A stretch of DNA of 64,000 nt, taken from positions 496,001 through 560,000 of the forward strand of contig NZ_CP049303.1 in NCBI RefSeq assembly GCF_019443985.1, in the 5' to 3' direction. This document shows, piece after piece, positions 8,185 through 17,956 of this stretch (position 1 is the stretch's first letter; each line of letters starts with the position of its first letter). Source of the stretch: Liquorilactobacillus hordei DSM 19519 (GTDB lineage: Bacteria > Bacillota > Bacilli > Lactobacillales > Lactobacillaceae). The notes beneath the pieces are model-generated. The model saw nothing but the letters and a program-made list of their open reading frames with translations, searched no databases and had not been told where the DNA came from. The position numbers were made by a program, and so were the translations under genes.

Positions 8185-9501
8185 TCATGCAAGATCCTGC
8201 GTAAGTATGTTTCGTAGAAAAAGAATGCTAAAAATTGTAACACTCAATTCAGTAAAAGGAACACTCAGCCAAACACCAGTTATGCCGAACAAATAGCCAA
8301 AAAGGATAATAGTAGGTAGTAAGATCAGGTAACCTCGAAGGAGTGATATGAAAAAAGAAAGCCGAGGTTGATTGATAGAAACAGAAAAAATCATGATATT
8401 TATGTTGATTCCTGAAAAAAAGAGACTTAAAAAGTAAAGTGGAATTCCATAACTTGCATACGTTATCAGCAAGTTACTATGGTCATTGTTAAAAATATTA
8501 ATAACTGGATATTTGAAAATTACTAAAAATAAATAACAAAATAAGGCAATGACCAAACAGGTTACTAAACTTGCATTAAGTAGTTTGCGAACATTTTTCC
8601 AATGGCTTTTACCATATTCACGGGCGACAAGTGGTTGCATTCCGAATGAAATTCCATTAAAAAAAGCCAGCGCAATAATTGCAATATTAGCAATGACTCC
8701 ATAGGCCGCAACTTCATAGTTACCACCTAATCTCAATAAAACAATATTAAAAAAGAAGATACTAACTCCTGTGCTCAACTCTGTCAGTAAAGAAGGAAAT
8801 CCAAGCCTAATGACAGACTTTATTAGAGTTAGATTTGGCAGTTTCAATTTTAATTTAAGCTTCCTATTAGGAAAAAAACGGTGATTGGTAAGAATTATAA
8901 GACTTGTCAAAGGTGCGAAGAGTGTCGCAAAGGCGGCTCCGTTCATACCAAGCTTAAGTACAAAAACAAATAGATAGTCAATTAGGACTACTACACCAGT
9001 TTCAGATAATGTAGCCAGCATTGTTAATTTAGGATTACCATCGTTTCTAATAAAATTAACGGAAACATAATTTATAATGAACAGAGGCGCTGAAAGTGAA
9101 ATAATTCTGAGATAAGGTGCTGCAGTTGTAATTGTCTGTGAATTAGCACCCATTAAGTATAAAAGTTGATTGGTAAATATATTCGCAATAATTATGAAGA
9201 AAATACCTACAGAAACTCCCAAAACAAGTAGTTGACCATACAGTGAATGAGTGTCATTACCATCGCTTCCTTTGTTCATGGAATAAATAGTTGCTCCACC
9301 AATCCCAAGCATTAATCCAACTGAGTTGAATAAATTAAAAATTGGCAAGACGATATTTAAGGAAGCTAAGCCAATTGCTCCAGCGGCGATTGCAATGAAT
9401 AAGGTGTCAACAATCACATATAATGAAAGCCCGAGGGATGCAAAAATATTTTTAACTGTATAGTTTGCAAATTCTTGAATAATTGTTTTTTTTGATTCCA
9501 A
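8185..9501 (-). CDS. MATE-family efflux transporter
   Basis: A 438-residue, twelve-helix membrane protein of the MATE/MOP flippase family, in the bacterial DinF/NorM-like branch. It shows repeated two-lobe architecture, with GAIGLASLNIVLPIFNLFN in the first lobe and a matching region VAAYGVIANIAIIALAFFNG in the second. These carriers export cationic drugs or metabolites using Na+ or H+ gradients. The start is the TTG at 9501, ten bases after AGGAGA. Family assignment is secure but the transported compound is not. It leads a two-gene unit with the VOC protein. Confidence 0.88.
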   Translation of the reverse strand: MESKKTIIQEFANYTVKNIFASLGLSLYVIVDTLFIAIAAGAIGLASLNIVLPIFNLFNSVGLMLGIGGATIYSMNKGSDGNDTHSLYGQLLVLGVSVGIFFIIIANIFTNQLLYLMGANSQTITTAAPYLRIISLSAPLFIINYVSVNFIRNDGNPKLTMLATLSETGVVVLIDYLFVFVLKLGMNGAAFATLFAPLTSLIILTNHRFFPNRKLKLKLKLPNLTLIKSVIRLGFPSLLTELSTGVSIFFFNIVLLRLGGNYEVAAYGVIANIAIIALAFFNGISFGMQPLVAREYGKSHWKNVRKLLNASLVTCLVIALFCYLFLVIFKYPVINIFNNDHSNLLITYASYGIPLYFLSLFFSGININIMIFSVSINQPRLSFFISLLRGYLILLPTIILFGYLFGITGVWLSVPFTELSVTIFSILFLRNILTQDLA

Positions 9502-9670
9502 TGGATAAATCTCCTGACATCTGGTTATTTCAAATTCAGTATATCAGAGGATTAAATGATATTCTATCTTTCTGAGAAGTTGCCCATAATTAGTGATAAT
9601 GGTGGAATACATCCCTTTTAATTGTCTGAAATGAAATTGGAATGATAGTAATTAAGAAGGTTTAGATACT

Positions 9671-9706
9671 AAAAAAGACTGCCATAAGATTTTTTGGCAG
9701 TCTTTT
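9671..9706 (-). terminator. terminator of the pip gene
   Basis: AAAAGACTGCC and GGCAGTCTTTT form an 11-bp stem. Read on the minus strand it ends in a T run directly downstream of the prolyl aminopeptidase gene. Confidence 0.85.
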
Positions 9707-9727
9707 AACTTGTTCATAAAATATGGG

Positions 9728-10642
9728 TTAGTTTTTTGATTTTGGAAAAGTGTGATTTTCGACATCAATGAGAAACTGCTCCAAATGTTTGAAGTAGACT
9801 GGTGCATTATCAATCATATGATGATGACCACCATTTGGAGTTGTTTCCAGTCTAGCATTTGGAATAGTTGCAGCCATCCGTTTCGCCGTTGTAAGTGGCA
9901 TTGTTTCATGTTCACCGTAAGTAATCAATGTTGGCATCTGCAACTTGTGGATATCGTTTCTACGATCCCAGCCCTTCATTTTTCCTGTGACAACAAATTC
10001 ATTATCTCCTTGGAAATAATTATAGACAGGTGTAGCCATCGTCTCTGTTAGGTGTGAGATTGCAGGTGGCTGTTTACGGTCAACATAGCCTTGATTTAAT
10101 TTATCAATTAAAGATTGATAGCGTTTATTAACATAATCATTTTCAGATTCACATTTTTTCATGAAAGTAAGATCATCATCTGAAAATTCCTTTTCACGAA
10201 TCTTGTTAATGTTAGTTACATATTCATCGATGTTATCAGTCATACTAGAGATAATGATACCTTTTAGATGTTCAGGGTACTTGAGAGCATATTCTTGTGT
10301 TAAAATGCCACCCCATGATTGACCAATCAAGTAGAAGTTTTCTAGGCCAAGCTTGGTTCTAACTTCCTCTACTTCGTCTATAAAGTAGTCCATGTTTAGG
10401 AATTTATCAATATTTTCCTGAAGGCTAAAATCTGGTTGGTCAGAATACCAAGATCCAAGCTGATCATACATGGTTACCTGAACACCAATGTTTGCTAACT
10501 TGCTGGCAAAATTTTCATAATATTCATGGTTACCACCAGGGCCACCGTGGAGACATAGTAATTTAATGTTTCCTTGGCCTTCTGTATGAGTCCAAAGATG
10601 ATAGCCGTTCTCTAAAGTAAGAATAGTAGTTCCTTGTTTCAT
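9728..10642 (-). CDS. pip: prolyl aminopeptidase (proline iminopeptidase)
   Basis: A 304-residue alpha/beta hydrolase of peptidase family S33 that releases N-terminal proline from peptides. It shows the oxyanion motif LHGGPGGNHEYY near residue 32, the nucleophile elbow GQSWGG near residue 105, an acid candidate in TYGEHETMP and the C-terminal histidine cluster GGHHHM. The length matches lactobacillar PepI enzymes. The ATG at 10642 follows AGGTGGA; the open frame runs 13 codons further upstream but lacks a ribosome site there. It lies downstream of pepX on the same strand, so both proline-specific peptidases may be expressed together for casein-type peptide use. Confidence 0.9.
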   Translation of the reverse strand: MKQGTTILTLENGYHLWTHTEGQGNIKLLCLHGGPGGNHEYYENFASKLANIGVQVTMYDQLGSWYSDQPDFSLQENIDKFLNMDYFIDEVEEVRTKLGLENFYLIGQSWGGILTQEYALKYPEHLKGIIISSMTDNIDEYVTNINKIREKEFSDDDLTFMKKCESENDYVNKRYQSLIDKLNQGYVDRKQPPAISHLTETMATPVYNYFQGDNEFVVTGKMKGWDRRNDIHKLQMPTLITYGEHETMPLTTAKRMAATIPNARLETTPNGGHHHMIDNAPVYFKHLEQFLIDVENHTFPKSKN

Positions 10643-10784
10643 TAAATATCCACCTGATTTCTTTAGCAATAATTCAATCATACCACCATGATTAGCAAGT
10701 AGAGCATCATAATTTTATAAATTTTGACTATTGATTTGAAATGCTATTTTTATTATGCAATAAAGAGCTAGAACAAATCAAAAT

Positions 10785-13217
10785 TTACTTTTTTGATCCA
10801 GCTTTTTTAGTAAGATGCAAAGCTAATTTACTTTCTGCCAGTTGAATTGAGTACGATTGTTCTTCGTTACCGCGGACTGTCATACGCATATCTGTAGCAT
10901 AAATTATTAGACCTAATTGATGATCCTTAGGGATTTTGTAGAAAGTCGGTTGTAATTTGACCGAGACTGGATAAAAAGTGTTTGGTAGCAGTTCATCATT
11001 TTTCCATAATGAAGTCCGGTTTTGAAGATTAATATGACCCACAGAAATCATCTTCCAAGGTGTTTCTTTATCCAGTGTGAATTCTGTCAAATCATCTTCT
11101 CTCCAATGATACCCTAGATTGAGAGCTTTTCGCGCAAGTGTAGTAGGGACAGGCTTGAATCTTTTTTTGTTTCCATAATCTACGAGCATAAAACTGAGTA
11201 ATCCATGATCTTTGTTCGTTGAAACATTTACAGTAACTTCAGGAGCACCTTGTAAGAGCATTTCTTCTTCAAAAAGTGCAGATTTAAAGATTAGTCGATT
11301 ATTTTTTAGTGGTGAGTTCTCGACTTGCAAGAGATGTTCTTTCCAGAGAGCATGGTTTGTGGAGTATAATGAAAAATCTTCTTCATTTAAATGGTCTTGA
11401 AAGTTAGCTGCACCTTCTTGTAGCTCACTGTTTTCAGGAACAAGTTCATGTTGTTGCAGTAATAAGTTTTGTGCGGGCTCGTTTGAATCCCAATCTTTGT
11501 AGCTGTGCCATGTTTCGACTTGTAAATTATCTTGTACAAGTATATCTGGCAAAACTTCAGCTGCATTGTTTGGAACATCATACAACTTATATGATAACCA
11601 GAGGTTCATCATGTCAGTGAAGTCGAGTGAACGAAAATTATTGACATAAATATGTTGTCCTTGATGTAAGATTAATTTTTGCTTAATGGGTAATTCCTTT
11701 AATGAGTTCCATAGTTGGTAGACATTGCGTGGTTTGACATTCCAGTCATTCAATCCATGGACCATTACAATATCGGCCTTAATTCCTTTAATATTTTTCA
11801 AGTAATTTCGGGCATCCCAAAAAGAATTATAATTCCCTGTTGTTCGATCCTGTTCTGCGGTAATTTTCTGCAACTGCTTGCTAAAAAATTCTTTAACTGA
11901 CAGATAGTCACCGGCCTGTTTTTTTCGACTGAAGCATTCAAGGGCTAACACATCAGCATCTTCTCCAGGAAAACCACATGGTGCTACTACTAAACCGCCA
12001 TCGCGATAGTAGTCATACCAACTAGAGATTGCAGCTTCGGAAATAATTGTTTTTAGTCCAGCAACACCTGTTGTTGCAGCAGCTGTTGCAAGTGTTCCTA
12101 GATAGGATCTACCGGTCATTGCAATAGCATTATTACACCACCAAGCCTCAATTTGAATATTATCAGTTTTATTTGTAAAAGCTCTGCGTTGCCCATTTAA
12201 CCATTCGATAATAGCAACAGTTGAGGCAGTTTCATCTTCGGATCCACAAGTTCGAACGCCACCTGAGTCCATTGTACCAATTCCAGCAGCATAGACAGCA
12301 GCAAATCCTCTTGCAAGAAAATAATCATTGAGGGTATATGAGAACTCTCTACTAAATGTTTCAGAAGCTTCTTTGGTAATCCCAGCAGGTACTCGTGGAT
12401 TAGGCAATGGAGACGGTGAAGAATGGTAGGCAATCTCATCATAAGTAGTATTATTGGGAATCTTGTGGGATAAGGGAACATTCATTGGATGCATGAGCTT
12501 ATCACCATCCTCATCATTTGTTCCTTGATTATATGGACTTGCAGTGTATAGTGCTGGAACCTTTAGACCAGTGTTTGTTTCAGATGGTCGAATTATTTCC
12601 ACTTTGAGTAAGTCAAGTTTTCCATCTTTATCAGTATCCAGTGTAGATTCAACATAAACAACTTCTCTAATCAACTTATCTGTATTAAATACTGGCAAAG
12701 CTTTCCCATTGAAAAAAAGTGGTTGTGTGACCTTTCCATAAAATTTCACGAAGAAACCATTTGCGGCTAAAACATCAATCAATAGTTGACCATTTTTGGT
12801 ATGAGTACACAACAAGTCATACCATGCAGATAATAGAGTATCGGTAGTAGAGATATTAGTTATATATGGCAAATTAATTTTTTCCATTGCCTCTATTGGA
12901 TTTGAGAAGTTGAAGTCAATCTCTGGGAGAAATTCCAGTAGCTGCAATGCAACATTATAAAATGCAGTTACGGAAAAGTTCCCTTGATTGATGTATGTAA
13001 GTAAATCAGTATTCGCATCTGCCAAAAGTGAGGCTAATTTTTCAGTTTGTGAACTGATTGTTAGTGCCTGTGGGAACGCACGAATGACTAGTTCACGCCA
13101 GGTTTTTGCAAGTGTCTTCTTTGCAAGTATTTCTGGAGTCAGGTAACCAATACTTCTGAGCTCAGTGATTTTTTGTGAACCTGAAATGGTAATATGAGCA
13201 AATTGATTATTTTTCAA
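10785..13217 (-). CDS. pepX: X-prolyl dipeptidyl aminopeptidase PepX
   Basis: An 810-residue cytoplasmic serine peptidase of family S15 that removes X-Pro dipeptides from peptide N-termini. The nucleophile is in GRSYLG, preceded by the long conserved core YAAGIGTMDSGGVRTCG, with the acid in HGLNDWNVKP and the histidine in GQHIYVN. An N-terminal helical domain of about 150 residues and a C-terminal jelly-roll domain are as expected. I chose the TTG at 13217, giving MKNNQFAHITI, because AGGAGGT lies seven bases upstream; the open frame extends 15 codons further without a ribosome site. Length matches lactobacillar PepX, and pip is next downstream. Confidence 0.95.
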   Translation of the reverse strand: MKNNQFAHITISGSQKITELRSIGYLTPEILAKKTLAKTWRELVIRAFPQALTISSQTEKLASLLADANTDLLTYINQGNFSVTAFYNVALQLLEFLPEIDFNFSNPIEAMEKINLPYITNISTTDTLLSAWYDLLCTHTKNGQLLIDVLAANGFFVKFYGKVTQPLFFNGKALPVFNTDKLIREVVYVESTLDTDKDGKLDLLKVEIIRPSETNTGLKVPALYTASPYNQGTNDEDGDKLMHPMNVPLSHKIPNNTTYDEIAYHSSPSPLPNPRVPAGITKEASETFSREFSYTLNDYFLARGFAAVYAAGIGTMDSGGVRTCGSEDETASTVAIIEWLNGQRRAFTNKTDNIQIEAWWCNNAIAMTGRSYLGTLATAAATTGVAGLKTIISEAAISSWYDYYRDGGLVVAPCGFPGEDADVLALECFSRKKQAGDYLSVKEFFSKQLQKITAEQDRTTGNYNSFWDARNYLKNIKGIKADIVMVHGLNDWNVKPRNVYQLWNSLKELPIKQKLILHQGQHIYVNNFRSLDFTDMMNLWLSYKLYDVPNNAAEVLPDILVQDNLQVETWHSYKDWDSNEPAQNLLLQQHELVPENSELQEGAANFQDHLNEEDFSLYSTNHALWKEHLLQVENSPLKNNRLIFKSALFEEEMLLQGAPEVTVNVSTNKDHGLLSFMLVDYGNKKRFKPVPTTLARKALNLGYHWREDDLTEFTLDKETPWKMISVGHINLQNRTSLWKNDELLPNTFYPVSVKLQPTFYKIPKDHQLGLIIYATDMRMTVRGNEEQSYSIQLAESKLALHLTKKAGSKK

Positions 13218-13279
13218 GATAAAACCTCCTGGATTTAATTCTCTAATTGCTTGATTATACAATATAATTAGGCAAATTA

Positions 13280-13324
13280 AAAAAGATGAAGGACTGGTTC
13301 AAAAGTTGCTTGATCCAGTCCCTC
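13280..13324 (-). terminator. terminator of the amino-acid permease gene
   Basis: GGACTGG (13291-13297) pairs with CCAGTCC (13315-13321). On the minus strand the stem is followed by a T-rich tail. The internal sequence resembles the GGATCAAAA-type terminators found elsewhere in the window. Confidence 0.65.
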
Positions 13325-13330
13325 TATTTA

Positions 13331-13470
13331 TCATGACTAAACATATTTATAAGCCGAAATTCTTCGACTAACTTCGAATTACTTAAAGCAAAAATCTCGT
13401 TACATCCGTAATTTCAAGTTAGTGCTCTAACTTTTCTAACTGTCATCTTCGCTATCCTCATGTTGACTAA
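13331..13470 (-). repeat. dispersed intergenic repeat, diverged copy
   Basis: GAATTACTTA, CGTAATTTCAAG and neighbouring blocks line up in order with the tandem repeats at 32830-33016 and 34490-34625. The copy is diverged, and lies between the permease stop and its terminator. Confidence 0.45.
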
Positions 13471-13479
13471 TATAGAGAA

Positions 13480-14868
13480 TTAATCAGCTAATTTGCTGTG
13501 TTTGATACCATATGTGAAATACAGAATCATTCCTATAATGAACCAGATGATTGAAGCAATCCATGTTTCTGCCGATAAGCGAGTCATCATAATGATACAC
13601 AAAATTCCAGAGATAACGGGTAAAACAGGATAGAATGGAACTTTAAACCCATCATGGGAAATATCGTCTCTTTTACGTAATGGAATTACTCCAAAAGAAA
13701 CGAAGGTAAATGCAATTAAGGTTCCAATATTTACTAAATTTGCAAGTTGGTTAAGTGAAACCAGACCACCCATGGTAGCAATGATTATTGTGACGACAAG
13801 CATACTATTATTAGGAGTATGACTTTTAGCATTGATTTTTCCAAGAAAAGCAGGTAAAAGTCCATCTCGACCTATTGAATAAATTAAGCGTGAACTACTA
13901 TAAATCATGGTAACCATCATTGTAAACATTCCAGCTAATGCACCAATTGAAATAATACCGGCTACCCAATTTTGATTGACAGCCTGAAGTGCGAAAGAAA
14001 CCGGATCGGCTACATTTAACTTAGTATAAGAAACCATCCCGGTTAAGACAACGGAAACTAAGATATAAAGAACGGTACAAATTACGAGTGTTCCAAGAAT
14101 ACCTAAAGGCATGTTTCTACGAGGGTTTTTGACCTCAGCAGCTGAAGCAGAAACTACATCAAAACCCAGATAGGCGAAGAATACGGAAGATGCACCAACA
14201 AAGACTCCATTTACACCGAAGGGCATGAATGGGTGCCAGTTAGCAGGTTTTACATAGAAAGCACCAATAATTAAAAAAAGCGCAATAATAGCTATTTTTA
14301 TCAACACGATAATGTTATTAATCCTAATTGAAGACTTGACACCTTTTGAGAGCATAAAAGAAATTAGGACAATAATTAAGACGGCAGCAAGATTAATATA
14401 TGTTCCGTGTGCTGGATCAAAGTTACCACTGAGTGCTTTAGGTATATGAATACCAAATCCTAGTAAGAAGGATTTTAAATAGGCAGCCCATCCCGTAGAC
14501 ACAGCTGCAACAGCGAGCATATACTCAAGAATCAAGGCCCAACCAAGAAACCAGCCAATAATTTCACCAAAGACAACTGTTCCAAATGAATAAGCACTAC
14601 CAGCGATAGGCAATGCAGCCGAAAACTCAGCATAACAGAGGGCTGCTGTAGAGCAAACTACCGCAGCTAGAATAAAGGACAACACAATACTTGGGCCAGT
14701 GTGCATAGCAGCCACAGTTCCTGGAAGTATGAAGATTCCAGCGCCAATGACGGCCCCCACACCAAGTGCAATAAGATCACCAGCGCTTAATGTTTTCAAA
14801 AAACGGTTGTCTTTTGTGATATAACGAGATAGACTTTCTTTACGTAAAATGCGTTCCTTTAAATTCAA
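13480..14868 (-). CDS. APC-superfamily amino-acid permease (CAT/YfnA type)
   Basis: A 462-residue, twelve-helix permease of the cationic-amino-acid-transporter-like branch of the APC superfamily. The first helix carries the substrate-binding glycine motif GVGAVIGAGIFILPG near residue 36, and the helix-6 region is FFAYLGFDVVSASAAEVKNP. These identify the fold and branch but not which amino acid is moved. Translation starts at a TTG (14868) behind GGTGAGG. The gene stands alone on the minus strand, with pepX further downstream after a terminator, so it is probably its own unit. Confidence 0.85.
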   Translation of the reverse strand: MNLKERILRKESLSRYITKDNRFLKTLSAGDLIALGVGAVIGAGIFILPGTVAAMHTGPSIVLSFILAAVVCSTAALCYAEFSAALPIAGSAYSFGTVVFGEIIGWFLGWALILEYMLAVAAVSTGWAAYLKSFLLGFGIHIPKALSGNFDPAHGTYINLAAVLIIVLISFMLSKGVKSSIRINNIIVLIKIAIIALFLIIGAFYVKPANWHPFMPFGVNGVFVGASSVFFAYLGFDVVSASAAEVKNPRRNMPLGILGTLVICTVLYILVSVVLTGMVSYTKLNVADPVSFALQAVNQNWVAGIISIGALAGMFTMMVTMIYSSSRLIYSIGRDGLLPAFLGKINAKSHTPNNSMLVVTIIIATMGGLVSLNQLANLVNIGTLIAFTFVSFGVIPLRKRDDISHDGFKVPFYPVLPVISGILCIIMMTRLSAETWIASIIWFIIGMILYFTYGIKHSKLAD

Positions 14869-15148
14869 AAGAAATACCTCACCTTTTCTTTATTAAATAT
14901 TATGGTTTAAATCATAAACGCATTTGAAGCATTCTGTCAATTCATATTATGAAAATAAAATTAGTCAATGAATAGAACTATGAGAATATTATGTGCAAAA
15001 TGTATGAAAAAAACTTGAAACAATATTTTTTTATTGGCTTTTTCGTAGTAATGAAGTGGTAGAGTTATTATAATTGCTATATGAATGATTGTTACTTATA
15101 TTGTGAGGAGTATCTCAGATTAATTATGCAGTTTGAAATGGATGGAAA

Positions 15149-15718
15149 ATGATGAAAACACTGATAGTCATATGTGGTGCACCGGGCTCAGGTAAGACAA
15201 CGATACAGAATTATTTGTCTGAAAAGTATGGATTTCAACGAGTAATTACTCATACCACAAGGCCACCTAGAATAAAAGAAAAAAATAAAGTTGATTACTA
15301 TTTTGAGTCAAAAAACAGTTTTTTTGAGAATCACTTTATTGAATACGTAGAATATGCAGGTTATTTGTATGGATCTTCTTACGAGGGATTAGAGTTGGCT
15401 TTGCGAAAGACAGATACGGCAACCATAGTGTTGGAAACTGAGGGGGTCCTTAGTTATAAAAAGGCAATCAAAGACATGCAGGTATTATTTTGGTATGTTA
15501 AGGTTCCAGACATAAAACAACTCGCAGTACGTATTTTGAAACGCGGAGAGTCGGAAAAAGAAGCTGCCAAAAGGTTAGCAAGTGCGGAAGCAAAGAGAGA
15601 TATGAGAATCTCAACAAGACTAGAACCATTTTGTGAAATAATTGAAAATGGAAATTGGCAAGAGACAACGAAGATTGTGGATAGGGTTCTAAAAGATGCA
15701 GGAGTCAAGAAAGTTTAG
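15149..15718 (+). CDS. guanylate kinase-like P-loop protein
   Basis: A 189-residue nucleotide-kinase-fold protein with a P-loop GAPGSGKTT at residues 10-18 and the guanylate-kinase GMP-binding pattern HTTRPPRIKEKNKVDYYF around residues 35-52. The lid region, ILKRGESEKEAAKRLASAE, is also GMP-kinase-like. It is shorter than housekeeping Gmk (about 205 residues) and probably a second, accessory paralog; the normal gmk usually sits with rpoZ and priA, which are not here. ATG at 15149 or 15152 could start it; GGATGG is close to both. Exact substrate is uncertain. Confidence 0.75.
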   Translation: MMKTLIVICGAPGSGKTTIQNYLSEKYGFQRVITHTTRPPRIKEKNKVDYYFESKNSFFENHFIEYVEYAGYLYGSSYEGLELALRKTDTATIVLETEGVLSYKKAIKDMQVLFWYVKVPDIKQLAVRILKRGESEKEAAKRLASAEAKRDMRISTRLEPFCEIIENGNWQETTKIVDRVLKDAGVKKV

Positions 15719-15810
15719 CATAAGATAGCTCAATTTTTTATGACTTATATCAAATTTATTATATAATGAAGTGTGTGTCTCCAATCACTATCAATTGTGG
15801 AGGTGAAGAA

Positions 15811-16239
15811 ATGATTGATGTTGCAGTAAAAATATTACAAAAAAATAAGTATAAGATAACAAAACAAAGGATAAGTATGTTAGAGTACCTTAGTCATTTT
15901 CAAGAACAATACATCAATGTTGCAGCTGTTGATAAGTATATGCATGAAATTTATCCTGGAATGAGTCACAATACAATTTATAGAAATATCAAGGAATTTC
16001 AAGAAGTTGGGATAATTGAACAGCGAACACGTGATGGGATTGCTTGTGTTAAGTATCAGTGTGACTTTGTACATCAGCATCACCACCACTTTATTTGTAA
16101 AAAATGTGGAAAAGTTCAGGAAGTACAGATGTGTCCATTAGACTTTTTCGAAGAACAGCTTCCTGGATGTGAGATTGATGATCACCATTTTGAATTATAC
16201 GGAATTTGTGCCGATTGTATAAGATTAGGCAAAGACTGA
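15811..16239 (+). CDS. Fur-family metal or peroxide regulator
   Basis: A 142-residue Fur/PerR/Zur-type repressor. The N-terminal winged helix (NKYKITKQRISMLEYL and SHNTIYRNIKEFQEVGII) is followed by a dimerisation domain with a His-rich stretch HQHHHHFICKKCGK and a second CxxC in ICADC, forming the structural zinc site. The metal it senses cannot be decided from sequence. The ATG at 15811 follows GGAGGTGA at a good distance; an upstream in-frame ATG at 15766 lacks a ribosome site. It follows the guanylate-kinase-like gene and precedes two envelope genes. No Fur box is obvious nearby. Confidence 0.87.
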   Translation: MIDVAVKILQKNKYKITKQRISMLEYLSHFQEQYINVAAVDKYMHEIYPGMSHNTIYRNIKEFQEVGIIEQRTRDGIACVKYQCDFVHQHHHHFICKKCGKVQEVQMCPLDFFEEQLPGCEIDDHHFELYGICADCIRLGKD

Positions 16240-16315
16240 TTGTAAGAGGTACTAAGTATTCTATATATATTTTAAAATAGCAATATAAATATTATTTAGA
16301 AATGGAGCGATTAAA

Positions 16316-16759
16316 ATGGCATATCGAACGCCACCGTTCATTACGCCGTTTGCGGTAATGTCAGTAGTCTTAGCACTTGGGGCTACAAATGTTGCGGTAA
16401 ATACTGTGACAAACACAAATGAAGGTAAAACTGTAACACAAACATCTTCGACCAGTTCGAGTTCAAGTGAGAAAGTAAGCTCAGAAAGTTCAGTATCCTC
16501 TAGTGAACCTTCTTCAAGCAGTATTTCTTCAAGCAGCTCATCTGAATCTTTGTCGTCTTCAGAAAGAACGAGTAGTTCGGAAGAAGAAAATGCAACATCA
16601 AGCAGTAGTAGTACTCGTTCAAGCAGCAGTTCATCATCGACGGAAGATGAACAAACAAGTGCAAGCCAGAGTTCTAGTACTACAGCTTCAAGCAGTTCGA
16701 CGCAGACAAATCAGACTGATAGTGCGAGTTCAAGCGCACAGACAACCAAGACGGAATAG
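16316..16759 (+). CDS. serine-rich membrane-anchored extracellular protein
   Basis: A 147-residue protein with a short cationic start, one hydrophobic segment (about residues 9-30) and then about 110 residues composed mostly of Ser, Thr, Glu and Gln. The hydrophobic segment has no clear signal-peptidase or lipobox site, so it may act as an uncleaved anchor with the Ser-rich tail outside. Such tails are commonly wall-spanning spacers or O-glycosylated. No LPXTG is present. GGAG lies eight bases before the ATG. The following membrane protein gene starts 11 bases downstream, suggesting a pair. Function unknown. Confidence 0.7.
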   Translation: MAYRTPPFITPFAVMSVVLALGATNVAVNTVTNTNEGKTVTQTSSTSSSSSEKVSSESSVSSSEPSSSSISSSSSSESLSSSERTSSSEEENATSSSSSTRSSSSSSSTEDEQTSASQSSSTTASSSSTQTNQTDSASSSAQTTKTE

Positions 16760-16770
16760 GGGGTGTTTCT

Positions 16771-17586
16771 TTGTTTAGCATAATTGGAATTATCAACAGT
16801 TATTTAGGATATATTAATATTAATGTAAAGATTAAAAATAGAGTTTACACCGTCCTAGGAACTGTAGGAAATTTTTATCTATTGTATGTGGCATACCAAT
16901 TTTTTAAGAATGGATTTATAGCAAGAGGGGCACTCTTTATTCTAGCTTTCATTGCATTGGCATATTTTTCATATTTAAATGTTATCCATTATTTTACGAA
17001 TAAAAAGTCACGCATTGATTTTTCTCCTTGGATTGAAAAGAAGCTACACCTGAAACCAAAGGAAGAAGAAGTGGGAAAAGCCTCCGGAATCTCTAAGGCA
17101 GGTTATGTCCAGACTAATGGAATATTTGCTAACGAGAAGATGTTGCCAGCTTCAATTAAGATGAATCAGGAGAATCGCCTTAACCTTAAAAAAATTGTTG
17201 CTACACTTGAGCAGCAAGGGTATCTTAAGTTGAACTTTGGAGGTTTGTCAGAAGATCAGCAGTTTAAGATGGCTCGAACCAATACTAATGGGATTGATGC
17301 TTTGTTGGAACCAGTCGCACTCCCATACTTCGAGTTAGAGAAACGTGGAAGTAAGTTCGTTATTCTTGGAGGAGTGAACCCATTGGAACGAGAAGAATTA
17401 GGGCAGATAATCCGAGTTGGATTAACACCAGTGGAAGATCTAGGAGACAAGTATGAGATATTTCTTGCTGCAGTAGTAATCCAAGGCGGTCCGCATAAAT
17501 TTGCAGGTAGATCTTCTCTTGTTTCAGAGGAACAGCCTTTTAATTTGGGAATTCAAGTGGCATATAAGAGTAAACAAGAGGGTTAA
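16771..17586 (+). CDS. lactobacillar membrane protein of unknown function
   Basis: A 271-residue protein with two predicted membrane helices near residues 27-46 and 52-72, then a cytoplasmic domain of about 190 residues rich in beta-type segments (FVILGGVNPLEREELGQII, YEIFLAAVVIQGG). It resembles proteins annotated in lactobacilli as a DUF6681-type family, but I hold that label loosely. The start is a TTG at 16771 behind GGGGGTG. It directly follows the serine-rich surface protein and may be cotranscribed with it. No catalytic motif is recognisable. Confidence 0.65.
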   Translation: MFSIIGIINSYLGYININVKIKNRVYTVLGTVGNFYLLYVAYQFFKNGFIARGALFILAFIALAYFSYLNVIHYFTNKKSRIDFSPWIEKKLHLKPKEEEVGKASGISKAGYVQTNGIFANEKMLPASIKMNQENRLNLKKIVATLEQQGYLKLNFGGLSEDQQFKMARTNTNGIDALLEPVALPYFELEKRGSKFVILGGVNPLEREELGQIIRVGLTPVEDLGDKYEIFLAAVVIQGGPHKFAGRSSLVSEEQPFNLGIQVAYKSKQEG

Positions 17587-17676
17587 ATTATTGGCTTGAT
17601 TGGAAAGTATATAAAGTGTGATATAGAGCGGAAAAGTTTCGATTTATAAAGTACGTTTAGTCATAATAAATAGTGA

Positions 17677-17718
17677 AGGCTGAATCAAAATTTAATTTTT
17701 TGATCCAGTCTTTTTTTT
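17677..17718 (+). terminator. rho-independent terminator
   Basis: A GGCTGAATCAAAA arm and a TTTTTTGATCCAGTC arm pair around a short AT loop and are followed by eight T residues. It ends the two-gene envelope unit. Confidence 0.85.
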
Positions 17719-17927
17719 GACGATTTACAATGATCTGAAACAAGAAATTAACTTTCTACCGAGTGTTTCTAGTGAGACTATGAATGAAAAATAAGTAGCT
17801 TTTATCAATGTAGTATATTTCTATACTTTGAGATACCATGGAATACAAAAATTGAATAAATACTGCCATAATCCCTTAGAGACAAGGCTTAATAGAGATA
17901 ATTAGTTTGAGTATAAAAAGATATTCC

Positions 17928-17956
17928 TTGCATAAAAAGGAAAATTTAATTAGAAT
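17928..17956 (+). promoter_or_regulatory. promoter of the glutamine-type ABC operon
   Basis: TTGCAT (17928-17933) and TAGAAT (17951-17956) are separated by exactly 17 bases, placing a start about 35 bases ahead of the glnQ ribosome site. Confidence 0.65.

Noticed and set aside
16503..16778. 91-codon frame rich in Gln, Arg and Val
   Set aside because: Shadow frame of the serine-rich repeat (AGC/TCA codons shifted by one); no independent support.
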